Shown: positions 7,256 to 15,914, counted from the stretch's first letter. The stretch is DNA of 22,177 bases from Bacteroidales bacterium UBA5342 (GCA_002408065.1 DHQI01000068.1:1-22177); one strand, 5' to 3'. Notes: a model not told the origin generated them from the sequence alone. Program-made: numbers and translations.

Positions 7256-7293
7256 AAAAAAAGCTTATAATCTTTTGATTATGAGCTTTTTTT
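7256..7293 (+). terminator. intrinsic terminator of tRNA-Gln
   Basis: The stem AAAAGCTTATAATC pairs with GATTATGAGCTTTT around a TTTT loop and is followed by a T tract. There is a single non-canonical pair. The A-rich left arm would make it work in both directions, but nothing on the minus strand needs it nearby. Confidence 0.85.
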
Positions 7294-7559
7294 ATGCACT
7301 ATTGATGAATTGTGTTTTTCGGGATCAAAGGAAATTTCTGGGGAATCAATTAAAAAATGTAAACAAAGGTAATTGCAAAAAAGCTTACAAGTTGAATAAA
7401 GTAAAATCCCAATTTACCACATTTAAGCTTTTCGTAATATACTTTAGGCTCCACACTCTATTCTTTCCGTTGATGTTTTGCCCAATAGAGACCAATTAAC
7501 AAACGATTCCAAACAGCTATCAAGATGGATCTAGCAACAACAAATCATCAACCCATCAC

Positions 7560-8219
7560 CTAATACTCTTCTAGCAAAACGTTCCGAAAATCAATAGGAA
7601 AACCCTCATATTGCAAAAGAATTTTTCCAGAGGATGCACAAGGTGATTTTCCTTTATTAACCACTTGACCATTAAGTTTCTGAATTACTTTTCCATTTTT
7701 AGAAATAATACTAAGCGTATTCCACTCCCCCACTGGAGAAGACACATCCTTGAGTCGCGGTGCTACAATATTTTTACCCGCAGGATTACTGTTTTTCACA
7801 TCAAGAGCAAAACCATCAAGTAAGATCAGATCGCCGGTATTACCTTCCTTGATCTGAAACTGTATGCCCTTTGGCCATAGTTTATCTTCGGCTCCTTCGG
7901 GAATTAGATACATCACACCGCTGTTTTTCTTATGACTTTTTCTTACAAATGTCGTATCTATGTTCCAGCGAAATTCCAGAGTAAGTAGAAAACCCTCATA
8001 ACTCCTTTCTGTCATTAAGTAGGCAATCTTTTTCCCGTGAAAACGCATCATCTCATCTTCTATAGTAAACAAGTCAGAAGCATCCTGATGTATGCCACTT
8101 TTAGCTTCGAAGGCATACCACCCATTAAAATTTTGTCCATTGAATAAAGCTGTTTTTGATTGAGAGAAACTTGTAAAAGCAAGGCTTAAAAGCAGAATAG
8201 TAAATGATAAATATTTCAT
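7560..8219 (-). CDS. exported DUF1080 / 3-keto-disaccharide hydrolase domain protein
   Basis: A 219-residue protein with a cleavable signal peptide (MKYLSFTILLLSLAFTSFSQ), so it acts in the periplasm or outside the cell. The rest is one DUF1080 domain (PF06439, concanavalin/LamG-like fold). It is recognisable by LFNGQNFNGWYAF (about 25-37), the central NSGVMYLIPEG segment, GIQFQIKEGNTGDLILLDG, and GEWNTLSIISKNGKVIQKLNGQVV. Members of this family hydrolyse 3-keto sugars or act as glycan-binding accessory domains. The gene diverges from sulfatase 1 and has its own promoter, so it is likely part of the polysaccharide cluster. If it is an enzyme, a 3-dehydrogenase that makes the keto sugar should exist elsewhere; none is in the window. 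Confidence 0.85.
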   Translation of the reverse strand: MKYLSFTILLLSLAFTSFSQSKTALFNGQNFNGWYAFEAKSGIHQDASDLFTIEDEMMRFHGKKIAYLMTERSYEGFLLTLEFRWNIDTTFVRKSHKKNSGVMYLIPEGAEDKLWPKGIQFQIKEGNTGDLILLDGFALDVKNSNPAGKNIVAPRLKDVSSPVGEWNTLSIISKNGKVIQKLNGQVVNKGKSPCASSGKILLQYEGFPIDFRNVLLEEY

Positions 8220-8250
8220 GGTTGTGATCTGGATGTATTAATAATTCAGG

Positions 8251-8279
8251 CAAAACTACTAAAATAAGTAAGTTCACAA
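8251..8279 (-). promoter_or_regulatory. promoter of the DUF1080 gene
   Basis: On the minus strand TTG (8277-8279), 18 bases, then TAGTTTTG (8251-8258) fits the Bacteroidota consensus. The leader is about 28 bases. Confidence 0.6.
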
Positions 8280-8386
8280 CTGACCTTCTTGGTCTAAAAA
8301 TGAAGATTCTGACACATATCTCCTAAAATGCGTTATTAGTTCAATCAATTGATGCATAGCTTCAACTTTTATTACCCGGAGTGAGA

Positions 8387-8404
8387 CATATTTGCACTCT
8401 TAAA
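8387..8404 (+). promoter_or_regulatory. promoter box of the sulfatase 1 operon
   Basis: CATATTTGCACTCTTAAA lies 24 bases before the ATG. It contains a near-match to TAnnTTTG (CATATTTG) with no evident -33 TTG. The same 18 bases, with one difference, precede the GH78 gene at 17588-17605, which suggests shared control. Confidence 0.5.
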
Positions 8405-8427
8405 ATAGTACACCAGTAACAAAAACG

Positions 8428-9897
8428 ATGAAACACTTAAGCATCAAAAAGACACAATTACTAATTATTCTTGTCTTATTGCTCAGCTCCTGTAACAGTA
8501 AGACTCCTCAGGAACAAATAGCATCTGAACAGCCCAACCTACTCTTTATTTTTGCTGACCAATACCGACGTCCATCATTGGGATTTCTGAATGAAGACCC
8601 AGTAGTCACCCCTAACATAGACCAGTTGGCAAAAGAAGGAGTGTTTTTTAGCCGTGCTGTAGCCAATCACCCTTTATGTAGTCCGTACAGAGCCATGCTG
8701 ATGTCGGGCAAATACCCACTATCAAACGGAGTATTGGCCAATTGTCATTCGGGCCGTACAGCTTATGGGAATTATTTAAAAAGATCAGACATCTGCTTTT
8801 CAGATGTGTTGGCAGAGAACGGATACAGTGCCGGCTATGTGGGCAAATGGCACTTAGACGGTCCTCCTGCAACACAGTCAGGCGAGAAAAAAATCTGGGA
8901 TACCTGGTGTCCGCCGGAGGATAGACATGGCTTTTCATTTTGGTATGCTTATGGCACACACAATCGTCACAATGCCCCATATTACTGGTCTACAAACGCG
9001 GCAGAAGATGAAAAAACACAGGTAAGGCAGTGGTCGCCTGAGCACGAAGCAGAAGTGATTATCTCTTACCTTAAAAATGAAGAGAAAGAGCGTAAGCCCG
9101 AACAAGCCTTTGCTTTGTTCTGGGCTATTAATCCACCTCATACACCATTCAATCAAGTGCCTAAAGAATACACGCAACATTATGCCGGAATGGATTATAA
9201 AGCCTTGCTCAATCGTCCCAATGTGGCTTTTTCGGATAATAAAGAGCTCAAAAGAGGAGACCACGGAGTGGAAAAACGTTTGAATCAGGCTCCGGATTAT
9301 TTTTCTTCGGTCAATGGTGTAGACAAACAGATTGGCCGCGTAATAGACTATCTGAAATCCAACAAGCTATACCATAACACCATCATTGTTTTTTCAGCCG
9401 ATCACGGTGAGATGCTAGGGAGTCATGGTTTGATGCACAAAAACGTATGGTTCCGTGAAGCCTACGAAATACCCTTGATAGTACATTACCCCAAACACAT
9501 AAAAGCCGGCATTAACAATTTGAATATAAGTGTACCAGATTACATGCCCACCTTACTTGGCCTAATGGGTCTGAGCAAAAAAATACCGGATGATATTGAA
9601 GGAAAAGATTATTCCAACACCTTTTTTAACAAAGAAGTAGATGAACCGGACAAACAATTATATTTTGGTTCAGAACCATCAGACCCTAGTTCCGGCACAC
9701 GAGGTTTTAGAAATGACAAATACACCTTTGCCGTAGTAAAGGACGCAAACGACAAAAAATTCTATTACCTCTACAATGACCAGAGCGATCCTTACCAATT
9801 AAGTAATATTTGGGGAGAAGATGCGGCATCAGATAACAACATGGAAAAAGAATTAGAGCAACTTTTGCAAAGCATGAACGACCCTTGGTTAAAATAA
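8428..9897 (+). CDS. lipoprotein sulfatase, S1 family (sulfatase 1)
   Basis: A 489-residue formylglycine-dependent sulfatase that hydrolyses sulfate esters, probably on glycan fragments. A lipoprotein signal peptide ends at LLSSC, with Cys22 lipidated, so it is anchored in a membrane facing the periplasm or exterior. The sulfatase core shows Asp44 (IFADQ), the modification site C84-S-P-Y-R88, which fits CxPxR, then Lys140/His142 (GKWHLDG), His238 (NPPHTP), Asp325/His326 (SADHGEMLGSHG) and Lys338. Activity requires maturation of Cys84 by a formylglycine-generating enzyme or anSME encoded elsewhere. Tyr instead of Ser or Ala in the motif is less usual. It is the first gene of a plus-strand run and lies 10 bases before a GH2 gene, so it is very likely co-transcribed. 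The sulfatase subfamily and substrate cannot be fixed by eye. Confidence 0.95.
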   Translation: MKHLSIKKTQLLIILVLLLSSCNSKTPQEQIASEQPNLLFIFADQYRRPSLGFLNEDPVVTPNIDQLAKEGVFFSRAVANHPLCSPYRAMLMSGKYPLSNGVLANCHSGRTAYGNYLKRSDICFSDVLAENGYSAGYVGKWHLDGPPATQSGEKKIWDTWCPPEDRHGFSFWYAYGTHNRHNAPYYWSTNAAEDEKTQVRQWSPEHEAEVIISYLKNEEKERKPEQAFALFWAINPPHTPFNQVPKEYTQHYAGMDYKALLNRPNVAFSDNKELKRGDHGVEKRLNQAPDYFSSVNGVDKQIGRVIDYLKSNKLYHNTIIVFSADHGEMLGSHGLMHKNVWFREAYEIPLIVHYPKHIKAGINNLNISVPDYMPTLLGLMGLSKKIPDDIEGKDYSNTFFNKEVDEPDKQLYFGSEPSDPSSGTRGFRNDKYTFAVVKDANDKKFYYLYNDQSDPYQLSNIWGEDAASDNNMEKELEQLLQSMNDPWLK

Positions 9898-9907
9898 ATC
9901 ACTCAAT

Positions 9908-11932
9908 ATGAACAACAAATTTTTATATTTTATAAGCTTTATAATACTGTCCACAGCAAGTGGTTCAGCCCAGCGTACTTACAAACTCATAAACGACAAT
10001 TGGAAATTCACCTATGGCTATGAAGTGAAGAGGAATGTCTTTGAACGTATAGATCTACCACACACCTGGAATGCTATAGATGCACATAGCGGAGAATTGG
10101 ATTATTACCGGGGCCTGGGAAATTATGAGAAAGACGTATATATAGATGAAGCATGGAAAAACAAGCGTCTTTTCCTTAAATTCTATGGCGTTAACACTAT
10201 AGCTAATGTGTTTATCAACGGTCAACATATAGGCGAACATCGCGGTGGCTATACAGCCTTTATATACGAACTGACCGATAAGGTGCAGTATGGGCATAAA
10301 AACACCATTATGGTGCGTGCCAATAATGCGCCACAGCTGGATATTATGCCCTTATTGGGTGATTTCAATTTTTATGGCGGCATCTATCGAAATGTAGAAT
10401 TGATTCTGGGAGACCAAGCACTTATTTCGCCTTTAGATTACGCCTCTTCAGGCTTATACCTAACGCAAAAAAAGGTAACAAGAGCACAGGCCGAAGTAGA
10501 AGCTTTGGTTAAGATTTCTAACCCCAAACAACTCTCTGGCCTGTACTTAACACTAAAGGTAATTAATGAAGAATCTGTTGTAATAGAAAAAAAAGTCAGT
10601 ATTGATCCAAGTCAGCAGGACGTCAAAATCCCATTAACAATAAATAAACCAAGGCTATGGAATGGTATAAAAGACCCTTTCATGTATAAAGTTGAGGTAA
10701 GACTGACAGACGGAAAGACCGTCAATGATAATATAACACAAACTTTAGGGCTACGCTATTATCACGTGGATCCGGACAAGGGCTTTTTCCTAAATGGAGA
10801 ACATCTGGCATTGCACGGTGTCTGCCGTCATCAGGATCGTGCCCTGGTAGGAAATGCTTTGCGCCAAGAACATCACGATGAAGATTTAGTCATCATGCAG
10901 GAAATGGGTGCCAATGCCATTCGTTTATCGCATTACCCTAACGCCCCTTACGTATATAATATGCTGGACAAAGCTGGTTTTATAAGTTGGTCAGAAATAC
11001 CATTTGTAGGGCCGGGCGGTTATCGTGATAAAGGTTTTGTAGATCAGGAATCATTTAAAAACAATGGGAAACAACAACTGGTGGAAATGATTCGTCAGCA
11101 GTACAACCACCCATCTATTTGTTTTTGGGGATTATATAATGAGTTAAAAACAAGTGGCGATAACCCTATTCCTTATGTCAAAGAACTCCAAAGGTTGGCC
11201 GAAGCCGAAGATCCGAGCCGCATAACAACAGCAGCCAGCAACACCGAAAATCATCAATTGCAAGAAATCACGGATCTTATCGCCTGGAACCGTTACTTTG
11301 GTTGGTACCGTGGTGCTCCCAAAGACATTGGACCATGGCTGGATAAGGTACATAGCGAACGTCCTGAATTTAAAATCGGCTTAAGCGAATACGGAGCCGG
11401 CGGAAGCCCTTTTCATCATGAGAACGACCTCATAAAACCTAAAGCAACAGGCCGTTGGCATCCTGAAAGCTGGCAAGCGCATTATCACGAAGAATATTGG
11501 AAAGTCATTGATCAACGCCCGTATATCTGGGGCACCTTTATCTGGAACATGTTTGATTTCGGAGCAGTACACCGCTCTGAGGGCGAGGTGATAGGTCAGA
11601 ACGACAAAGGCTTAGTCACCATAGATCGTAGGATCAAAAAAGACGTTTTTTATTTCTATAAGGCCAACTGGAATACGGAGGATAAGTTTACCTATATCTG
11701 TGAGCGCCGTTTCGACATAAGAAATACGGCTCAAACTTCGGTGAGGGTATATTCCAACTGTGAAGAAGTAGAACTAATTGTAAATGGTGTGTCGCAAGGT
11801 AAATTAGAAGGAGAGTATGGCATTTTTCCATGGAAAGATATCGCCCTGACTAAAGGCAAAAACACGATAAAAACCATTGGTTTGTCAGGAAAAGAAACAT
11901 ACACGGATAGCTGCGTATGGACTTTGCAGTAA
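9908..11932 (+). CDS. exported GH2 beta-glycosidase, beta-galactosidase-like
   Basis: A 674-residue glycoside hydrolase family 2 enzyme with a cleavable signal peptide (cut near Ala21). Domains in order are the sugar-binding jelly roll (about 25-170, with LPHTWNAID and YGGIYRNVEL), the immunoglobulin-like domain (175-283), the TIM barrel (290-590), and a small C-terminal beta domain (595-674). The acid/base is Glu412 (LYNELK) and the nucleophile is Glu494 (LSEYGAGG). NDKG at 565-568 and the following KKDVFYFYKANW are typical of Bacteroidota GH2 beta-galactosidases, but related glucuronidases share NxKG. It probably removes a beta-galactosyl or beta-glucuronyl residue from sulfated oligosaccharides in the periplasm. 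It lies 10 bases after sulfatase 1 and is intact. Confidence 0.94.
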   Translation: MNNKFLYFISFIILSTASGSAQRTYKLINDNWKFTYGYEVKRNVFERIDLPHTWNAIDAHSGELDYYRGLGNYEKDVYIDEAWKNKRLFLKFYGVNTIANVFINGQHIGEHRGGYTAFIYELTDKVQYGHKNTIMVRANNAPQLDIMPLLGDFNFYGGIYRNVELILGDQALISPLDYASSGLYLTQKKVTRAQAEVEALVKISNPKQLSGLYLTLKVINEESVVIEKKVSIDPSQQDVKIPLTINKPRLWNGIKDPFMYKVEVRLTDGKTVNDNITQTLGLRYYHVDPDKGFFLNGEHLALHGVCRHQDRALVGNALRQEHHDEDLVIMQEMGANAIRLSHYPNAPYVYNMLDKAGFISWSEIPFVGPGGYRDKGFVDQESFKNNGKQQLVEMIRQQYNHPSICFWGLYNELKTSGDNPIPYVKELQRLAEAEDPSRITTAASNTENHQLQEITDLIAWNRYFGWYRGAPKDIGPWLDKVHSERPEFKIGLSEYGAGGSPFHHENDLIKPKATGRWHPESWQAHYHEEYWKVIDQRPYIWGTFIWNMFDFGAVHRSEGEVIGQNDKGLVTIDRRIKKDVFYFYKANWNTEDKFTYICERRFDIRNTAQTSVRVYSNCEEVELIVNGVSQGKLEGEYGIFPWKDIALTKGKNTIKTIGLSGKETYTDSCVWTLQ

Positions 11933-12003
11933 TCATATGAAACCATAAAGGCGTTTTTTTCTGGAGTAATCCTAGGGATAAGTTTCTGGTTCAAATTAAT
12001 AAG

Positions 12004-12386
12004 ATGGAAAACACAAAATGATACAGTCTATCAATAATACTATTAACAATAATCTTGGGTCTAAATACTCAAAACCACATCTTTACCCATTTATACACTG
12101 CTTATACGTCGGCGCGTGTGTTCAACGATACCTTGTCTGTATATCCTTCGCACGACCGCAACTCGGCCACGTGGTGGGATATGGAGGACTGGCGCGTTTC
12201 TTTTACCATAATGCCGACTTAGCCATTAAAAACATCCCTGAAAACACGGCGGAATTCAAATACAAAAAATGGCGCAGGTCGGTGTGTGCCGAATATCTGT
12301 ATTACCGTAATGACGGAAGCATTAACAAGATTTCTCAAACAAAAGAAGGCGTATCTGCGCTACGTGTAAATCCAAATAACTCATAA
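12004..12386 (+). pseudogene. GH43-like glycosidase remnant: nonsense codon plus internal deletion
   Basis: Two fragments of one GH43-type enzyme are fused. From ATG 12004 the frame reads MENTK, a TGA stop at 12019-12021, then a signal-peptide-like YSLSIILLTIILGLNTQN. It continues into the typical GH43 N-terminus HIFTHLYTAYTSARVFND, TLSVYPSHDRN and MEDWRV. Near 12190-12200 the sequence jumps, in a different frame, to the normal C-terminal end of the catalytic domain. That part contains RFFYHNADLAIKNIP, then RRSVCAEYLYYRNDGS and a stop at 12384-12386. About 55 and 65 codons remain of a family that normally exceeds 300. The stop could be a CGA to TGA change. A 122-codon frame from 12018 covers only the C-terminal part in phase. 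GH43 enzymes are usually arabinofuranosidases or xylosidases. It lies between two GH2 genes of the cluster. Confidence 0.82.
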
Positions 12387-12455
12387 AGAAAAGTTTCTAA
12401 GGAAAGCTTAAATACATCCAAAAGAAATAGATTTATAATAAAAAAAGATAACACA

Positions 12456-14276
12456 ATGAAACAACTATTAACAGTCGCTGCTCTATTAATTGCCACCTTA
12501 TCATGGGCTAATGAACCCCTATTACAAAACACCTATTCGCGTAAAAGCATCACACTAAACGGACGTTGGCATTACATTGTGGATGTGTACGAGACGGGCT
12601 ATTACAACTACCGCCATCAGCCACACGACCAAACCGAAAACCCGGGATCGAGCGCTTACTTCCTGAATAAAAAAGCCGCCAATAAAAGCGCCAGAGTAGA
12701 ATATGATTTTGATGCTGCACCTACGCTGTTAGTTCCCGGCGATTGGAATTCGCAAAAAGAAAACCTTTTCTATTACGAAGGTACACTTTGGTACAAAAAA
12801 TCATTTGATTTACCCGACTATGATGTTGCTAAACGTTACTATTTACACTTTGGCGCAGTAAATTATTATGCTGATATATATGTTAACGGAAAAAAACTAG
12901 GTTCGCATAAAGGAGGATTTACGCCTTTCAATTTTGAGATGACAAAACTGGTAAAAGCTAAAGACAATTTTGTAATTGTAAAAGTAGATAATAAACGAGC
13001 TGCCGATGAGGTGCCTACTTTGAGTACAGACTGGTGGAATTATGGTGGCATTACCCGCGACGTGAGCATTTTTGAACTTAGCGCAACCTTTATACAGGAT
13101 TATACGCTACAGTTGGATAAAGAAAATGACAAGCTTCTGAAAGGTGCGGTACAGCTAAATGGGACAGCAAAAGCCAATAGCTCTGTGGCGATTAGCATTC
13201 CGGAATTGCGTATATCCAAAACCTTTACAACAGATGCCAATGGCGTCGTTGAATTCGAAATACCGGTAAAGAAACTACAAAAATGGAGTGATAAAAACCC
13301 CAAACTTTATGATGTGGCACTATCCGTAACCGGCGATGAGCTTAGTGATAAAATAGGTTTTCGCCACATTGAAACGCAAGGCTCTGATATCTTGCTCAAT
13401 GGCGAAAAAGTCTTTTTAAAAGGGATTTCCATCCACGAGGAAAATGTGATGCGCGGAGGCCGTGCCTACTCTATGGAAGATGCCAAAATCCTACTGGGAT
13501 GGGCTAAAGAACTGGGATGCAACTTTGTGCGTCTGGCACACTATCCGCACAATGTCAACATGGCACGATTGGCAGATGAAATGGGCATGCTGGTGTGGGA
13601 AGAAATACCCGTATACTGGACCATAGAGTGGACCAATGAAGCGACTTACAAAAAGGCTGAAACACAAATTACCGAAGTGGTAAGTCGCGATAAAAACCGT
13701 GCTTCAGTGATCGTATGGTCAATGGCCAATGAAACACCTCAGTCAGAAGAGCGTCTGACTTTCCTGACACGTTTAGCCACTTATACCCGCGAAATAGATA
13801 ATACCCGCCTTATCACAGCCGCACTTGAAGATCACGGCAAAGAAGGGGATAAAAACACAATGATTGTAGAAGATAAATTTGCCAAAGTAGTCGATATTCT
13901 TAGCTTTAACCAATATTACGGCTGGTATGGCGGCAAGATTGACAACATCAAAAATCTGCGCTGGGATATCGACATAGACAAACCGGTGATTATTTCTGAA
14001 TTTGGCGCAGGTGCCCTACAGGGGTATCACGCGGATAGTTTAACGGTTTGGTCTGAAGAACATCAGGAGTTGCTTTATAAAGAAACCCTACCCACACTGG
14101 CCAAAATACCTCAACTGAGCGGTATCACACCTTGGATTTTAGTCGATTTCCGTTCACCACGTCGTATGCACGATATGTACCAAAATGGTTGGAACCGTAA
14201 AGGTCTGATCTCTGAAACAGGGAATAAGAAAAAGGCTTTTTATACCTTACAAAAGTTTTATAAAGAGATAGATTAG
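12456..14276 (+). CDS. exported GH2 beta-glycosidase, beta-glucuronidase-like
   Basis: A 606-residue GH2 enzyme with a signal peptide (MKQLLTVAALLIATLSWA, cut after Ala18). The jelly-roll sugar-binding domain covers about 25-208 (LLVPGDWNSQ, YYEGTLWYKKSF, WWNYGGITRDV), the immunoglobulin-like domain about 210-305, and the TIM barrel about 310-606. The acid/base is Glu426 (WSMANETP) and the nucleophile is Glu515 (IISEFGAG). The C-terminal NGWNRKGLISETGNKKKAF resembles the end of E. coli GusA, where the Asn and Lys of NxKG bind the carboxylate of glucuronate (here Asn580, Lys582). NxKG also occurs in some beta-galactosidases, so specificity is a reasoned guess. It has no extra C-terminal domain, unlike the other GH2. 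It follows the GH43 remnant and is probably still read with the upstream operon. Confidence 0.93.
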   Translation: MKQLLTVAALLIATLSWANEPLLQNTYSRKSITLNGRWHYIVDVYETGYYNYRHQPHDQTENPGSSAYFLNKKAANKSARVEYDFDAAPTLLVPGDWNSQKENLFYYEGTLWYKKSFDLPDYDVAKRYYLHFGAVNYYADIYVNGKKLGSHKGGFTPFNFEMTKLVKAKDNFVIVKVDNKRAADEVPTLSTDWWNYGGITRDVSIFELSATFIQDYTLQLDKENDKLLKGAVQLNGTAKANSSVAISIPELRISKTFTTDANGVVEFEIPVKKLQKWSDKNPKLYDVALSVTGDELSDKIGFRHIETQGSDILLNGEKVFLKGISIHEENVMRGGRAYSMEDAKILLGWAKELGCNFVRLAHYPHNVNMARLADEMGMLVWEEIPVYWTIEWTNEATYKKAETQITEVVSRDKNRASVIVWSMANETPQSEERLTFLTRLATYTREIDNTRLITAALEDHGKEGDKNTMIVEDKFAKVVDILSFNQYYGWYGGKIDNIKNLRWDIDIDKPVIISEFGAGALQGYHADSLTVWSEEHQELLYKETLPTLAKIPQLSGITPWILVDFRSPRRMHDMYQNGWNRKGLISETGNKKKAFYTLQKFYKEID

Positions 14277-14485
14277 CAAAAAAAGACGCTTTAGCACAAT
14301 CAAGACACTTTAATCACTTAAGACTCTATTTATCAGCACATCATAATTTATCAAAGCAAGTCTTAGATATGCAATCATACATAAGAAGGTCTAATGTTTG
14401 TGTGAATTATATGCAATAAAATTCTATCTTGCGAACAAATTGAAAAATTACATTAAAGATAGAACTCTTAAAGAAAACTAAAGAT

Positions 14486-15466
14486 ATGTTGTGCTTACGC
14501 TCCAAAACTAATAACCCGACTTATAACATTGCAACAGAGGAATATTTGATAAAAAACAAAAAAGAGGATTGCTTCTTTTTGTACATTAACAATCCATCTA
14601 TCATTGTTGGGAAAAACCAAAACTCATTAGCAGAAATCAATCAGGATTATGTGAAGGAGAAAGATATAAAGGTGGTACGGCGTTTGTCCGGCGGTGGTGC
14701 CGTATTTCACGATCCTGGCAACCTTAATTTTTCTTTTATTAGTAGTGACAAACCTGAGCAATCCTTGAGTTTTGAAAAGTACACGCGTCCTATCCTAGAG
14801 GTCTTACAATCGTTGGGCGTAGATGCCAAGTTCGAAGGCCGTAATGACCTGACTATAAAAGGGAAAAAGTTTTCGGGCAATGCCAAATGCTTTCTCAATG
14901 GGAAAGCTTTACAACACGGCACTTTATTATTTAGCTCCAAGCTGCCCGATTTATCAAAAGCCTTAAAAGTAAACCCTTTGAAGTTTAAAGACAAAGCGGT
15001 AAAGTCAGTACGAAGCCGTGTGACAAACATCTCAGATCACCTTGATAACCCCTTGGATCTTGAAGCATTTGAGATGCTCATTATTAATCATGTAATGAGT
15101 CTTTATCCCGATTCTGAGTTTTACGAACTAACAGAGGATGATAATGCTGCGATAGAAAAATTGGTAGAAGAGAAATACTCCACCTGGGATTGGAACTTTG
15201 GTCATTCACCACAATATAATTTCCAAAAAGGCATCAAGAGTAGCGGAGGACACGTAGAAGTCAACCTTGAAGTGTATAAGGGAAGCATTAAAAATATTAG
15301 AATATTTGGAGACTTCTTCAGTACAACAGACATTCAAGAGCTGGAAAAACAGCTTATTGGTTTGTCGCACGAGCGAGAACAAATAGAAAAAGAATTGTCA
15401 ACTATTGAGCTGGGAAAATATATTAATAATATCGAAGTCGCTGAGATGCTTGAAGTGATGTTTTAA
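14486..15466 (+). CDS. lplA: lipoate-protein ligase A
   Basis: A 326-residue cytoplasmic enzyme that activates free lipoate with ATP and attaches it to lipoyl domains of 2-oxoacid dehydrogenases and GcvH. The catalytic domain shows the RRLSGGGAVFHDPGNLNFSF segment (65-84), the lipoyl-AMP binding loop KFSGNAK (128-134) and LQHGTLLFSS. A C-terminal accessory domain (about 245-326) is present, as in full-length LplA. It has no signal peptide and no evident link to glycan digestion. It sits inside the polysaccharide cluster, 209 bases after a GH2 gene, so it may have its own promoter; only a weak candidate (TATCTTGC near 14425) is visible. Confidence 0.95.
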   Translation: MLCLRSKTNNPTYNIATEEYLIKNKKEDCFFLYINNPSIIVGKNQNSLAEINQDYVKEKDIKVVRRLSGGGAVFHDPGNLNFSFISSDKPEQSLSFEKYTRPILEVLQSLGVDAKFEGRNDLTIKGKKFSGNAKCFLNGKALQHGTLLFSSKLPDLSKALKVNPLKFKDKAVKSVRSRVTNISDHLDNPLDLEAFEMLIINHVMSLYPDSEFYELTEDDNAAIEKLVEEKYSTWDWNFGHSPQYNFQKGIKSSGGHVEVNLEVYKGSIKNIRIFGDFFSTTDIQELEKQLIGLSHEREQIEKELSTIELGKYINNIEVAEMLEVMF

Positions 15467-15493
15467 CCTCCTTCGTCCTTGTATCCAGATCAC

Positions 15494-15805
15494 TATTGTC
15501 AATATAGTATCATAATAACCTTATTTGTTTAGCACCCACGGCTGCACACCCAATAAAGCACTGACAAACAAGCCACTATAGTTCCTAACGCAACTAAAAA
15601 AGATTAACCATATAGTTGAACACCGTTTGAATAATACTGAACTTCGACACTAGTGTCCAAAAAATCTTATGGTATAAATAAAAAAAGGTCAGAAAACTCA
15701 CAAGACGGACAATATTCATCGTTTACAAGTCGCATGAAATCTGTCTGTTATTGTCGTCAATATTGTCCGATATTGCACAAAAAAATCAAATTTCACACTA
15801 TTGTT
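15494..15805. promoter_or_regulatory. clustered TATTGTC motifs and palindromes before sulfatase 2
   Basis: The 448-base gap between lplA and sulfatase 2 holds no gene but much symmetry. TATTGTC occurs at 15494-15500, 15749-15755 and 15761-15767, with variants TATTGCA at 15771-15777 and TATTGTT at 15799-15805. GGACAATATT (15707-15716) is inverted as AATATTGTCC (15759-15768). GACACTAGTGTC (15646-15657) is a perfect palindrome. This pattern suggests binding sites for a regulator of the sulfatase 2 gene, for example an AraC-type or hybrid two-component regulator encoded elsewhere. Confidence 0.45.
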
Positions 15806-15869
15806 CACCTTTGAGCTATAATTTCAATTATGTGGTGTATAGCTTAATTTAATTGTAGTCTAGATCCTC

Positions 15870-15877
15870 TATATTTG
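15870..15877 (+). promoter_or_regulatory. probable -7 element of sulfatase 2
   Basis: TATATTTG matches TAnnTTTG, 37 bases before the ATG. No TTG lies at the normal distance; the nearest is 14 bases upstream. This fits an activator-dependent promoter served by the motifs upstream. Confidence 0.45.
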
Positions 15878-15914
15878 TTTTGTCAAGCAGATTAATTACA
15901 AAATCAATATAGAT

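Noticed and set aside
7275..7499. 74-codon plus-strand frame after tRNA-Gln
   Set aside because: It starts inside the terminator hairpin and has no family features.
8221..8280. GTTGTGA ... TCACAAC, 60 bases, resembling the ends of a CRISPR repeat
   Set aside because: Only the seven-base ends agree. The inner sequence is unrelated and the element contains the DUF1080 promoter, so chance similarity is more likely.
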